From assembly GCA_965233625.1 (NCBI GenBank), contig OZ247499.1:744001-808000 (forward strand): a stretch of DNA of 64,000 nucleotides, in the 5' to 3' direction. Positions 26,962 to 35,579 of the stretch are shown here, in pieces. Position 1 is the stretch's first letter; each line of letters opens with the position of its first letter. Both the position numbers and the translations under genes were made by a program. The notes beneath the pieces were generated by a model, which saw only the letters and a list, made by a program, of their open reading frames with translations, did not search any database and was not told where the DNA came from. The stretch is from G965233625 sp965233625. Its GTDB lineage: Bacteria > Planctomycetota > Planctomycetia > Pirellulales > Pirellulaceae.

Positions 26962-28245
26962 TTAAACCAGAAAGACTGCCGTTTCCGAGATGGTCAGTTC
27001 CACCGGGACGACGGGTTCTGGCACTTCATCCTGACAGACAAACGTACGATTGCGACCGTAATTTTTCGCTTCCGTCAGCGTCATGCACAATCGCTCGAGC
27101 ATTTCGGACGAAGGTTCGCCGGCAGCCACGTCAGAGACGCCTCCGCTAATCGTCGCCCGGGCGATCCGGCCGTTGCACTGAAAGCAGGTGCGGGCGATCA
27201 CCTGGCGAAGATGCTCAACCCACCGGGCTAGTTCTTCCTGGGAAAGGCTGGTGGAAAGCACAAGTAGACGCCAACCCATCACTTTCCCGGCGCGTGTTTC
27301 GCCGGTAAGCGAATCAATCGCACTGGTCGCAATGCTCCTGAACAACGCGTCTCCTGCTTCGCCGCCGTATTCCTTGTTGAACGTCTTCAAATGGTCGATA
27401 TCCAGCAACGCACCTGTCATCGGCTGTTGCGACTCTTGCATCTGCCGGTACATAGCTTCGGCGCCGTAGCAGGTAAGCAAACCTTCTTCACCGACAAACA
27501 GTTGCCTGGAAATTTGATGCAGCCCGACGCCTGCGTGAAGAATCTTCATCACGCTACTTTCGACCGCTGCATGGTAGTGATGGGAAATCTCGCGCAGTTG
27601 TCCCACCGCCGCCAGCGCTGCGGAAAGTTGCTCTTCTGGCTCCAACGTCTGACATTCAGCGAGCGGTCCGCCCAGCGCGGCATTAAGATCAACCGCGACG
27701 AGATCCGTGGAGGCTCGCAACTGGGTCAGTCCCCGGGCAATGCCTGATGAGTTACCTTCCAGGCGTTCCATCGGTTCGATGGCTGTATTTAATTTCTCCA
27801 GGTGGCCATGCGTTTCATCGGCAATACGATGCAAAACCTCTGCGATGTTTGCCTCCGTACCGCCAGCTGCCAAGGTGCGAAGCTCCGTCCCGGCAGCACC
27901 GGTAATCTTGGAGAATGACCGTAGTTCGCAGACGAGTTCCAGACAACGGCTTTCGATGGGGTCATCTAACTGCTGCGCCGTTGCTGCACTGACCGCCGTT
28001 CCACCGGCCGGTACGCGCATCACAAGCGTCTTGCGAGGCGCCAGCGCTTTCTGAAATTCGTTGAAGCTGCGAGGTCCCATGCCCAGATAGACCGCCGCCA
28101 TGTAACCAGCCGCAAGGTTCACGCTGGCAACGAGAAACACAATGATGATGGTCGTAACGGTAATCATGGAAATAGCAGTTGCAACAGATTGCTTCCGCCA
28201 GCGTGAATACTGCCGGGGGTTAACTGCTATAGCATAGGTCAGCAC
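26962..28245 (-). CDS. Membrane protein with degenerate GGDEF domain
   Basis: The 427-residue product has a hydrophobic helix near the N-terminus (MITVTTIIIVFLVASVNLAAG), a helical signalling region, and a C-terminal GGDEF-like domain: ALLDIDHLKTFNKEYGGEAGDALF keeps the Mg-binding Asp and nucleotide-contact region. At the active-site position the sequence is VMGWRLLVLS instead of GG[DE]EF, so diguanylate cyclase activity is unlikely; it may bind GTP or act as a sensor. A GTG start at 28245 or ATG 28167 is possible. It follows a Ppx/GppA gene by six bases. Confidence 0.78.
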   Translation of the reverse strand: MLTYAIAVNPRQYSRWRKQSVATAISMITVTTIIIVFLVASVNLAAGYMAAVYLGMGPRSFNEFQKALAPRKTLVMRVPAGGTAVSAATAQQLDDPIESRCLELVCELRSFSKITGAAGTELRTLAAGGTEANIAEVLHRIADETHGHLEKLNTAIEPMERLEGNSSGIARGLTQLRASTDLVAVDLNAALGGPLAECQTLEPEEQLSAALAAVGQLREISHHYHAAVESSVMKILHAGVGLHQISRQLFVGEEGLLTCYGAEAMYRQMQESQQPMTGALLDIDHLKTFNKEYGGEAGDALFRSIATSAIDSLTGETRAGKVMGWRLLVLSTSLSQEELARWVEHLRQVIARTCFQCNGRIARATISGGVSDVAAGEPSSEMLERLCMTLTEAKNYGRNRTFVCQDEVPEPVVPVELTISETAVFLV

Positions 28246-28251
28246 ACGCGA

Positions 28252-29829
28252 TCAGCGCGGCTGCGGTCGCAAGACGATGCGAAGTCCGAAGACTTCTTCA
28301 AACAACGACCCGTTCTGATTCAGCGCCATCTGCTCTAAAGACAAATCGCCAATGCCGGGCGTTGTAATCACAACATCGCGGCCACGCGATTTACATTCAA
28401 CCGCCGCAACACGCTGACTACGCGACTCGTCCAGTGCGACCGCCAGACGAAGGATGGCTGCCATCTTCGCCACCGCGACACGATGGTCACGATCAAGCGT
28501 TGCATAGCCATCGTGGCTTGGCTGGGGAGACGCCCGCCGGTGATAACGCGCCACTAACGCCACGAGCATCACATCCTTCTTACTCAGCCCGAAAAGCTCG
28601 CTGTTGCGGATCAGATACATCGTGTGTTTATGATACGCGCGGTTGCTGATGAACAAACCGATTTCGTGAAGGATTGCGGCGACATGAAGAATCGTCTCGA
28701 ACCGCGGCCCCAGGGAATGAATCTCCTGCAACTCGTGGAACAGATCGGTGCTCATCTGCGCCACATGCCTGGAGTGCGGCTGATCGCAGTCGAACTTATT
28801 GGCCAGCTTCATCGCAGAGCGGATGACCTGCTTGCGGAAATCGGCAGACCAGGCGCCCGCCGTCGCCATCTGCTTCAAAAGCCCGTCGCGTAAGTTCACA
28901 TTACTTACATACACGTGCTTCAACTGGAACGATTCGGCCAGACGCGTGTACGCCAGCAGCGCCGGCCCCAGCGTTTCGGCAGCGGAGAAACTCAACCGCC
29001 GCTGGTGCACCAGTTCATCAACACTTAGCGCGGTAACTTCGTCTGTGTATTCGCGCAGTTTCTCAACCGGCAACCGGCAAAGTTCATCCTGCTGCCATTG
29101 CGTATCAATCTCGAGCGCCGCGTGCCGGACATCGCCGCCGAGCGCCACCATCTCAAGCGGCATTGTTTCGGGGGCGTGCTGCCTGATCTGGGCCGCCGCC
29201 CGGTCAATCTGAGTCTTTAGAATGCTTTGGAAACGGTTGGCAGGCGCCTGATGCGTTTCCAGGGTGCGACGCATCCGCAGCGAGCCTAAGCGGAATGTAT
29301 GGGAAAACTCGACATTCCCTTCGCGAACCAGCAACGCTTCGGTGCTGCCGCCGCCAACCTCCAGAACAATCGTCTGCGCCTCTGCGAATGCCGGCCCGGA
29401 CTGCAGGTGCGGCTGCACGCCCAGATACGTAAGCCGCGTAACTTCCGCTTCGTCCAGTGGCTCTACCTTCAGACCGGCGCCAATATATACCCGGTCAAGG
29501 AACGCCAGCCGGTTAGAAGCTTCGCGGACCGCACTGGTCGCGACCACACGGATCTGAGCGGGATCAATCTGGTATTCCATCAGCTTATGCTGATAGATCT
29601 TCAGCACCCGGACGCAGTCTTCAATCGTATTGCGATGAATGGAGTTCCGGGTAAACGTATCGCGTCCGATGCTCACCGCCTGCGACAACGGCGGTTCGAT
29701 CATCCGCACTTCGCCCTGCTCACCAATCTCCGCCACGGCCATGCGGATAGAAGTAGCGCCGATGTCGATCACCGCGGCGGTTGTCGTGCTGCCTGTGGAT
29801 GGCTGTGTCCGGTTTGCTGAAGTTTGCAT
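28252..29829 (-). CDS. Ppx/GppA phosphatase with HD domain
   Basis: The protein from ATG 29829 has 525 residues. The ASKHA-type phosphatase part starts AAVIDIGATSIRMAVAEIG, includes VVATSAVREASNRLAFLDRV and VLEVGGGSTEALLV, and extends to about residue 310. A C-terminal HD-like domain follows, with HSRHVAQMSTDLFHEL and HVAAILHEIGLFI. This layout hydrolyses polyphosphate or pppGpp and is linked to stringent response control. A GTG start 33 bases upstream would overlap the ROK stop codon. The adjacent ROK kinase and degenerate GGDEF protein may be cotranscribed. Confidence 0.88.
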   Translation of the reverse strand: MQTSANRTQPSTGSTTTAAVIDIGATSIRMAVAEIGEQGEVRMIEPPLSQAVSIGRDTFTRNSIHRNTIEDCVRVLKIYQHKLMEYQIDPAQIRVVATSAVREASNRLAFLDRVYIGAGLKVEPLDEAEVTRLTYLGVQPHLQSGPAFAEAQTIVLEVGGGSTEALLVREGNVEFSHTFRLGSLRMRRTLETHQAPANRFQSILKTQIDRAAAQIRQHAPETMPLEMVALGGDVRHAALEIDTQWQQDELCRLPVEKLREYTDEVTALSVDELVHQRRLSFSAAETLGPALLAYTRLAESFQLKHVYVSNVNLRDGLLKQMATAGAWSADFRKQVIRSAMKLANKFDCDQPHSRHVAQMSTDLFHELQEIHSLGPRFETILHVAAILHEIGLFISNRAYHKHTMYLIRNSELFGLSKKDVMLVALVARYHRRASPQPSHDGYATLDRDHRVAVAKMAAILRLAVALDESRSQRVAAVECKSRGRDVVITTPGIGDLSLEQMALNQNGSLFEEVFGLRIVLRPQPR

Positions 29830-29845
29830 GATAAATACGTTCGCC

Positions 29846-30832
29846 TCAAGATTCGGCGCCACTCAACGTGGCCGCCCAGGCAGCCGCGCCCATGATCGCG
29901 GCATCGTCGCCAAGACTTGCGGGTATTACCTCGAACGATCCTTTATACACGTCCATCGCGGTCGCCGTCGCAGATTCGGCGACCTGCTCCGTTAATATTT
30001 CAGGCATCGCTTCGACAAGACCACCACCCAGCACGATGACGTCCGGCGCCAGCACATTCACCATATTGCCGACGGCCACACCTAAATAGTGCGCTGCATT
30101 CTTCACAATTTTCTGCACGGCTGCATCGCCATTACTCACCGAGTTCGATATCGCCCGGCTGCGGATTTCGCTAAGCGTCAGACCAGTGTTCTCCAGCAAG
30201 TATGGCGCCTCACCCCGGAAGGCCGCCTTTGCAGCATTCGATGCGATGGCCAGACGGCTGGCAACGGTTTCTAAACACCCTCGCCGGCCACACCCGCAAA
30301 GCTGACCATCTGGGATGACCTGTATGTGGCCAATTTCCATACACGAATGACGCTTGCCACGCAGAATCTTTCCCTCGTAAATGCAGCCACCGCCAATGCC
30401 GGTTCCGGGAAACACCCCCAACACGCAACGCGCCTGCTTGCCAGCGCCGAAGCGGTATTCGCCGTAAACGCCAGCGTCTACGTCGTTAACCAGGTGTGCA
30501 CTGCATCCGAATTCGCTCTCAAGAATGGAAACAACCGCTGTCTCCTGCCAGCCGAGGTTCGGCGCATCCATCATCACGCCGCGTTCTAAATCCAAAGGAC
30601 CGGGGCAACCGATCCCGATGGCGGCCACTTCGTCTTCCTTACACCCGGCATCCTCCAGGGCGTCGCGGATGGCAGCGATTACCCGCTTCATACCAGCCTC
30701 AGAGCCTTCGCGTCCTTTCGTTCGCTTACGCTCCCGGCCCAGGCACTCGAAATTCGAGTCGAATACTGCGGCAAGCATCTTCGTGCCGCCAAGGTCGAAT
30801 CCAATCCATTTGTCGCGTTTCTGCTTAGGCAT
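29846..30832 (-). CDS. ROK family sugar kinase (glucokinase-like)
   Basis: From ATG 30832 the product has 328 residues. WIGFDLGGTKMLAAVF is the phosphate-binding motif; NDVDAGVYGEYRFGAG carries the catalytic Asp; EIGHIQV and the ROK zinc motif CGCGRRGCLETVAS are intact. GTGIGGGCIYEGK completes the ATP site. ROK glucokinases phosphorylate glucose or N-acetyl sugars in the cytoplasm; no HTH is present, so it is a kinase and not a repressor. Polyphosphate-dependent activity cannot be excluded. It heads a run with the Ppx/GppA gene. Confidence 0.9.
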   Translation of the reverse strand: MPKQKRDKWIGFDLGGTKMLAAVFDSNFECLGRERKRTKGREGSEAGMKRVIAAIRDALEDAGCKEDEVAAIGIGCPGPLDLERGVMMDAPNLGWQETAVVSILESEFGCSAHLVNDVDAGVYGEYRFGAGKQARCVLGVFPGTGIGGGCIYEGKILRGKRHSCMEIGHIQVIPDGQLCGCGRRGCLETVASRLAIASNAAKAAFRGEAPYLLENTGLTLSEIRSRAISNSVSNGDAAVQKIVKNAAHYLGVAVGNMVNVLAPDVIVLGGGLVEAMPEILTEQVAESATATAMDVYKGSFEVIPASLGDDAAIMGAAAWAATLSGAES

Positions 30833-31008
30833 AGCTTTACCCGGCTGCACGTTCGAGGGATACCGCCGTCAATTATGACCGACTCACGCATCTGCACAAC
30901 GCCGTCAGACGGTAGAATGGTAACGATTGACAACGGAGTGAGTTTCCGGTGTGAACCGGTTACTCCCGCAGTTGCCAGAAAAGTTCGCTCTCAGAGGCAG
31001 TACCGGCG

Positions 31009-31836
31009 ATGAGCAATACGTTTGATCCCTACCAGCAATGGTGCGGAGTCCCTCAACAGGTGACCTCGCCCGACCATTACCTGCTGTTAGGCCTCAACCG
31101 TTTTGAGCAAGATCAGACAGTAATTTACGAACAATTCGCCAGCCTTTACGGCCGCATCCGCTCCTATCAGCAGGGGCAACGTCGCGAGCAGGCATTGCAG
31201 CTTCTTGATGAAATCAGCGCAGCATACGCCACACTCGCTGACCAGGAGGCCAAACAGGTCTACGATCAGCAACTTGGTGGCCACGATGCATCCACCACCG
31301 AAGATCCACCTACACAAAAACCAGCAGTTAAGTTAAGACGCGCTGAAACCTCCAACCTAGGCGAACTACTTCGCACGCTCGAAAGATTTGATTCGCTCTC
31401 CGCCTTCACCTTTTACGACATTCTCGGGGTGGCGCCTTCCGAAACCCGTCCGCAGTCGCTGTTTCATTTTTACGCAGGTCGAAGCAAACTGCTTGCACTA
31501 CACCATTCGGACCACCCCCAGCGTTTCCGCCTGATCGAAGAAATGCAAGAAGCACTACGTTGGCTCAGCGACAACACCCGCCGCCAGGTGTACTGCGACC
31601 TCTACCAGCAATTCCCCAATGCCAGCGGAGACGAACTCACCCGCCGCGCCAACGCCCGCCTATTCCCTCGCGAAAACCCATCAACCGGCCAAGCCACACC
31701 ATCCGTCCCCACACTCGCCACTCCCCCTAAACCACCCGGTCCATTCACGAATCTAACAAGAGCCGAACTCCTCGCCATCGTCCTCTGCACTACAACCATC
31801 ATTGGCGTAACGGTCATCCTCTACTGCATCCTATAA
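31009..31836 (+). CDS. J-domain-like membrane-tailed protein
   Basis: The 275-residue product contains two DnaJ-like helical segments: SPDHYLLLGLNRFEQDQTVIYEQF at residues 20-45 and FTFYDILGVAPSETRPQSLFHFYA at 128-152, each with the YxxLGV/YxLLGL signature that opens J-domains. No HPD tripeptide is visible (the loop reads YGRIRS or HHSDHPQ), so DnaK stimulation is unlikely. The last 25 residues are a transmembrane helix (LAIVLCTTTIIGVTVILYCIL). Such tail-anchored J-like proteins are common in planctomycetes; function unknown. Confidence 0.72.
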   Translation: MSNTFDPYQQWCGVPQQVTSPDHYLLLGLNRFEQDQTVIYEQFASLYGRIRSYQQGQRREQALQLLDEISAAYATLADQEAKQVYDQQLGGHDASTTEDPPTQKPAVKLRRAETSNLGELLRTLERFDSLSAFTFYDILGVAPSETRPQSLFHFYAGRSKLLALHHSDHPQRFRLIEEMQEALRWLSDNTRRQVYCDLYQQFPNASGDELTRRANARLFPRENPSTGQATPSVPTLATPPKPPGPFTNLTRAELLAIVLCTTTIIGVTVILYCIL

Positions 31837-31915
31837 GCCCAGCACTCCACAAATAACACCGCCCAAACCCCCTTGCCCGATCACCACAAATCGCGCATAG
31901 TATCCGCACACTACT

Positions 31916-31994
<79 letters not shown>

Positions 31995-31997
31995 ACC

Positions 31998-33623
31998 TTA
32001 AAGCGAGTTCAGCAAACGCTTTAGCTTCATTAACTCCTCGGCCGAAAGCTGAGGAGTTTTTTCGTGTGCCCCCACTAATGCCCCCACTAATCCATTTCCG
32101 GGGCTTTCGGCACCCAGGAGTTTGTGCACTTCAGCCGCAGCGGACTCGGCGCGCTTCTTCGCCTGGTAGAACTTTCGGGTAGTGGCGAAGTCGCGGTGCC
32201 GCATGATCACCATCAGCGTTTCCGCTGACATGCCTTTGTTGTAAAGCCGTTCGGCGAGACTGCGGCGCAGGTCGTGAGCGCTGGCGAACTTGATACGGAT
32301 TCTCCGCTCTTCATCCGGCTGCCGGACGACCACGCCGGCATCCTCGCCGATCGCCGAAACGATGCGGCTCACCCGGTCTTTGGAAAGCACTGTCCACCGC
32401 GAACGCCGCCGCTGACTCCGTTTCCGCGCTGCGGCGACGAGGTCCGCAGGAACGGGCTCGCCGTAATAGCGGATCGCATCGCGCCGCTCCAGTCCGAGCT
32501 TCCGCAGCCAGTTGCGAACCGTCTGTTCGCTGACATTGCACGCCGCGGCGATCGAGCAGTTGCTGTAATCCGCAATCAGTTTCTCCAGGTCCTTCGCTGA
32601 TGGGCTGAAAGCCCCCTTCTTCCTACCAGGCACCTGGTACTCAACCGGCTCCAGTTTGACGACCCGCCCCGTCCGCTGGCTGTCGGGTATCGGACTAAGC
32701 AATGCTTCCAGGCCAGGCAGCATGGGAATCTCATCGAACTTCCCGTTCTTCTGCGTGGAAGGGATTACCATAGTCGAGTGCTCTCTGCGGCGGTCTGCCC
32801 AACGCGGATGTATTTTCGTTTCGTCGTCCCAGTAGAAGTTCAGGACATCGGCGATACGAAATCCGCTCTCCCAGAGAACCCGTAACAGAAAATGCCACGA
32901 ATCCGCTGCTGGCTCGCCTACAACTTTTGCAGTGCACGCGATCATGCGGTCGAACTCCTCACCAGTGATCGCCCGCCCACGGGTGACTTCTTCCTCATCC
33001 AAGTCGTCGATCGGTGGAACTTTCGCGATCCAGTCGTGTTTGTAACAATAACGCGCAAACGCCATCACATCGCCCATAACAGAGTTGACTGTAGTCGGCA
33101 GTCGATACTCGTACCGCCCCTCAGCACCGTCGAGCAGCCGGTCCTGCAAGTACTCCAGGCTGGCGAGAGATAGACACTCTTCGAGACTCGCGCCAGGGGA
33201 AAGGCCATCGTTGGCGCGCCGCGCTTCAAAGATTCGCATTGTCATTTCGATCGCCGACGTCAGACTTTGAAAAGACTGCTTCCTCAGCCGGTTCCGTTTA
33301 TAATCCCGGTACCGCTCGAACCCAGCATCGAACGTCATGATTTCGTTTTCAACTTCAGCAGTTTGCTGATAGAGGGGTGCCATGACCACCTGTGCTTCAG
33401 TGATAGCCCCACCTGAATTTGCATAGGAGCCATTGATCAGGCGTTCGCGACACTCGCGGAGAACACGGCGAGCTTCTGTAAGATTGCGAGTGCCACATGA
33501 CTTGCGAATCCGCTGGCCCCTGATGGGACAATAAAACCGCAGCACGTATCCCCGCTTATCGCCCTTTTGAAGCGTGCGATTCGGATACAACGCCACGTTG
33601 CCGATTTCTGGTTGTCGAGCCAC
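31998..33623 (-). CDS. Tyrosine recombinase (integrase) with inserted HTH
   Basis: The 541-residue protein has an N-terminal arm-binding-like region, a SAM-like core-binding domain (residues 95-230), and a catalytic domain. Arg is in WESGFRIADVLNFYW, HxxR in SAHDLRRSLAERL, His in VIMRHRDFATTRKFYQ, with the nucleophile Tyr in KFY. Between catalytic Arg and HxxR lies an extra ~90 residues with a helix-turn-helix segment (CSIAAACNVSEQTVRNWLRKLG). Its gene abuts tRNA-Arg(ACG), so it probably integrated the island at the tRNA 3' end. The next gene upstream is a small AlpA-like regulator that could be the excisionase. Confidence 0.92.
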   Translation of the reverse strand: MARQPEIGNVALYPNRTLQKGDKRGYVLRFYCPIRGQRIRKSCGTRNLTEARRVLRECRERLINGSYANSGGAITEAQVVMAPLYQQTAEVENEIMTFDAGFERYRDYKRNRLRKQSFQSLTSAIEMTMRIFEARRANDGLSPGASLEECLSLASLEYLQDRLLDGAEGRYEYRLPTTVNSVMGDVMAFARYCYKHDWIAKVPPIDDLDEEEVTRGRAITGEEFDRMIACTAKVVGEPAADSWHFLLRVLWESGFRIADVLNFYWDDETKIHPRWADRRREHSTMVIPSTQKNGKFDEIPMLPGLEALLSPIPDSQRTGRVVKLEPVEYQVPGRKKGAFSPSAKDLEKLIADYSNCSIAAACNVSEQTVRNWLRKLGLERRDAIRYYGEPVPADLVAAARKRSQRRRSRWTVLSKDRVSRIVSAIGEDAGVVVRQPDEERRIRIKFASAHDLRRSLAERLYNKGMSAETLMVIMRHRDFATTRKFYQAKKRAESAAAEVHKLLGAESPGNGLVGALVGAHEKTPQLSAEELMKLKRLLNSL

Positions 33624-33654
33624 TGCTTGCTCCTTGTGCTTTTGCCTTAGAAAT

Positions 33655-33683
33655 AAAAAAGACGGCCCGGCTAACCGAACCGC
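33655..33683 (-). terminator. Possible terminator between regulator and integrase
   Basis: Read leftward, CGG-TT-CGG pairs with CCG-GG-CCG around a four-base loop with an internal mismatch, and six T follow. It lies between the AlpA-like gene and the integrase on the minus strand, so it would separate their expression. Confidence 0.4.
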
Positions 33684-33710
33684 CTCTTGAAATACGACGC
33701 GTGTGAACAG

Positions 33711-33932
33711 CTACGCCTTAAGCGATGTGTCCTTGAGCCGTGATTGTGTTTCCAGGTACTCGATAACTGCCCGACCCGTTACCCACTTTGCATGGCCAAT
33801 GGATGTATAAGGCAATCCTTCTCCGAGCATTTTGTCCCAGAATTTCTGCGAGATATTAAGCCGATGCATGAGCTCTCGCTTTGCATACGCTTCGTTGACG
33901 CAGATGACGCCGGTCGATGTTGACCTTGCCAT
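33711..33932 (-). CDS. AlpA/excisionase-like HTH protein
   Basis: The 73-residue protein reads ICVNEAYAKRELMHRLNISQKFWDKMLGEGLPYTSIG, with a MerR/AlpA-type helix-turn-helix (KRELMHRLNISQKFWDKML) and the wing-like KWVTGRAVIEYLE. Family members recognise att sites or activate integrase genes. It lies about 90 bases upstream of the integrase gene on the same strand, matching a recombination directionality factor. Assignment is from motif and context only. Confidence 0.68.
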   Translation of the reverse strand: MARSTSTGVICVNEAYAKRELMHRLNISQKFWDKMLGEGLPYTSIGHAKWVTGRAVIEYLETQSRLKDTSLKA

Positions 33933-34583
33933 TAAAAACTCTCACTTCGGGAAAACGTGCTACGCAGGACTTGCGAGCCCCGCGGTCGCATGAGCCGGAC
34001 AAACCGGCTGATTATTGGCGCGCCTACTGTCGCGGCGGTGAATATCGATGGGCACCGACACACGGTGGTGATCTTGCCCTTTCAATCGATGTCCAAGTTG
34101 TATCGCTGAAATGCATACCCTCACCAGTTGATATTTTTTCGTTTGGCTACTTCAACAGTGGAAGCGAGCTGCAAACCGGGACATGGCAATCTGAATCTTG
34201 GCTCAGTCCTGGCGTTCCGCCGCACGCTTTGGCGTGTAGATGGCTAAGCGGGAGCCAGAGACAAACCGGGTCACGAAAGCGAAAGAAATCTGTGGGCCAG
34301 GTGGATACACACTCCGACTTGTTGCCCGCCGACCTCATTCATGAGCGACTTGGGTAAGACGTTTTCCACTCGCTGCGCGGCCCGCGAATAAAAAGTTATC
34401 TGACCCGTTACCGCCCTGGCTCCCGCTTATCAGTCAGCACCGCTGATCGCTGCCGCATTGATGCTTCTGACTGCTCAGCCCGTTCTCGCGCAAGCACTTA
34501 AACGCAGGCATCGGAGTGCGACGCTGATTCGGCAGTGCCACGATGTTGCCTGCCTTCTTTGTCTTCATCCATACCACGATCCT
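33933..34583. other. Intergenic 651 bp, no supported gene
   Basis: A + strand open frame (33917-34357) exists but has no ribosome site, a proline/tryptophan-rich unnatural composition and no recognisable family. I see no tRNA, repeat array or strong terminator here. It separates the recombination genes from the WD40-kinase cargo. Confidence 0.5.
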
Positions 34584-35393
34584 ATGTCCGATACTTCAAT
34601 TTCGCTCAATCCCGCTGCGGCCGTGTTCAATCTGGGCTTCTATTCGAGGCATTTTGACTCACACATTCTCATCGGATCGGTTTCCGCTCTCGCCGCTGAA
34701 ATTCGCCCAAACAGTCTGGCGGTGTTTCAACATGTATGCCGTGAGTCTGTGACTTCGCCGAATCTGATGGCCGATGACGATGGAGTCGTGCAACTTTGTC
34801 ACCTGGACGGTCCAGCGGCGACTATCTTCCTTCGTGGCCATACGGATACCGTCGACCATCTAGCGTTCTCCGCGGACGGACGGCAAATCGCCACGCTGAG
34901 TCATGACCAGACGCTGCGTCTCTGGGACGCAGCAAACGAGGCAGAGCAGGCTTGTTTCGATGCACGCTGCCAGGAGCTTTTCTACTTCACCTACGTTGAA
35001 GCAATCGAAGCCTGGCAGATTCTGGACCGTCAAAGCGAACTGCGAACCTTTAACACTCACGTTGGAGTCGCCATGGACGTACCATTGCTCCGCCGGCATT
35101 CGGTGTCTGCCGTGGCAGGCAGTGCGGACGGCTCGACGCTATTAATTGGCCGGTCTGACGGCAGTGTCGAACTCTGGGATACGAACGTGTTGATTCCAGA
35201 CGCCTTTGTTGCCCCGGACTTACTATTGCACCGGCTACTGGAGCAATGGGAGGCCAGCGGCCATGTGCCCAACCTGAACGACACGACGGAAAAGATTGCC
35301 CGCACGTACGGCGGAGTAATCGCCGGGCAATTCCGGGATGCTGCAGAGAAGCTGCTACGCATGGATCGTCGCCTGCGAAGTATCGGTGACTAG
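34584..35393 (+). CDS. WD40-repeat protein
   Basis: I choose ATG 34584 (MSDTSISLNPAAAVFNL...), which opens the conserved part; the upstream frame to 34458 is unlikely. Two clear WD40 blades are visible: LRGHTDTVDHLAFSADGRQIATLSHDQTLRLWDA (near residues 80-115) and VSAVAGSADGSTLLIGRSDGSVELWDT (near 180-208). A helical C-terminus of about 60 residues follows. Too few blades are seen for a closed propeller alone, so some are diverged. It precedes a Ser/Thr kinase gene, and such pairs are typical of planctomycete signalling islands; a hairpin terminator separates the two. Confidence 0.72.
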   Translation: MSDTSISLNPAAAVFNLGFYSRHFDSHILIGSVSALAAEIRPNSLAVFQHVCRESVTSPNLMADDDGVVQLCHLDGPAATIFLRGHTDTVDHLAFSADGRQIATLSHDQTLRLWDAANEAEQACFDARCQELFYFTYVEAIEAWQILDRQSELRTFNTHVGVAMDVPLLRRHSVSAVAGSADGSTLLIGRSDGSVELWDTNVLIPDAFVAPDLLLHRLLEQWEASGHVPNLNDTTEKIARTYGGVIAGQFRDAAEKLLRMDRRLRSIGD

Positions 35394-35432
35394 CTTCGCG
35401 TATAGATAGTTGTCAAATCTACTTTTTGAGAG

Positions 35433-35476
35433 AAGGCCGTAGCGGAGTTAACTTGCTTCACTACGGCCCGTTTCTA
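35433..35476 (+). terminator. Terminator after the WD40 gene
   Basis: GGCCGTAG (35435-35442) pairs perfectly with CTACGGCC (35461-35468), followed by CGTTTCTATT. It lies 40 bases beyond the WD40 stop codon. Confidence 0.6.
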
Positions 35477-35579
35477 TTGCGTTGCCACGAATGTCACTTC
35501 CGTCTTTGTTACCGTTGATAACCGGCTTGATGCATCGGATAATCGTTGCTGAAAGGGACAGCAACTCTAGATCACTGTA

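Noticed and set aside
33917..34357. 146-residue + strand ORF
   Set aside because: No ribosome site, unlikely composition, no motif.
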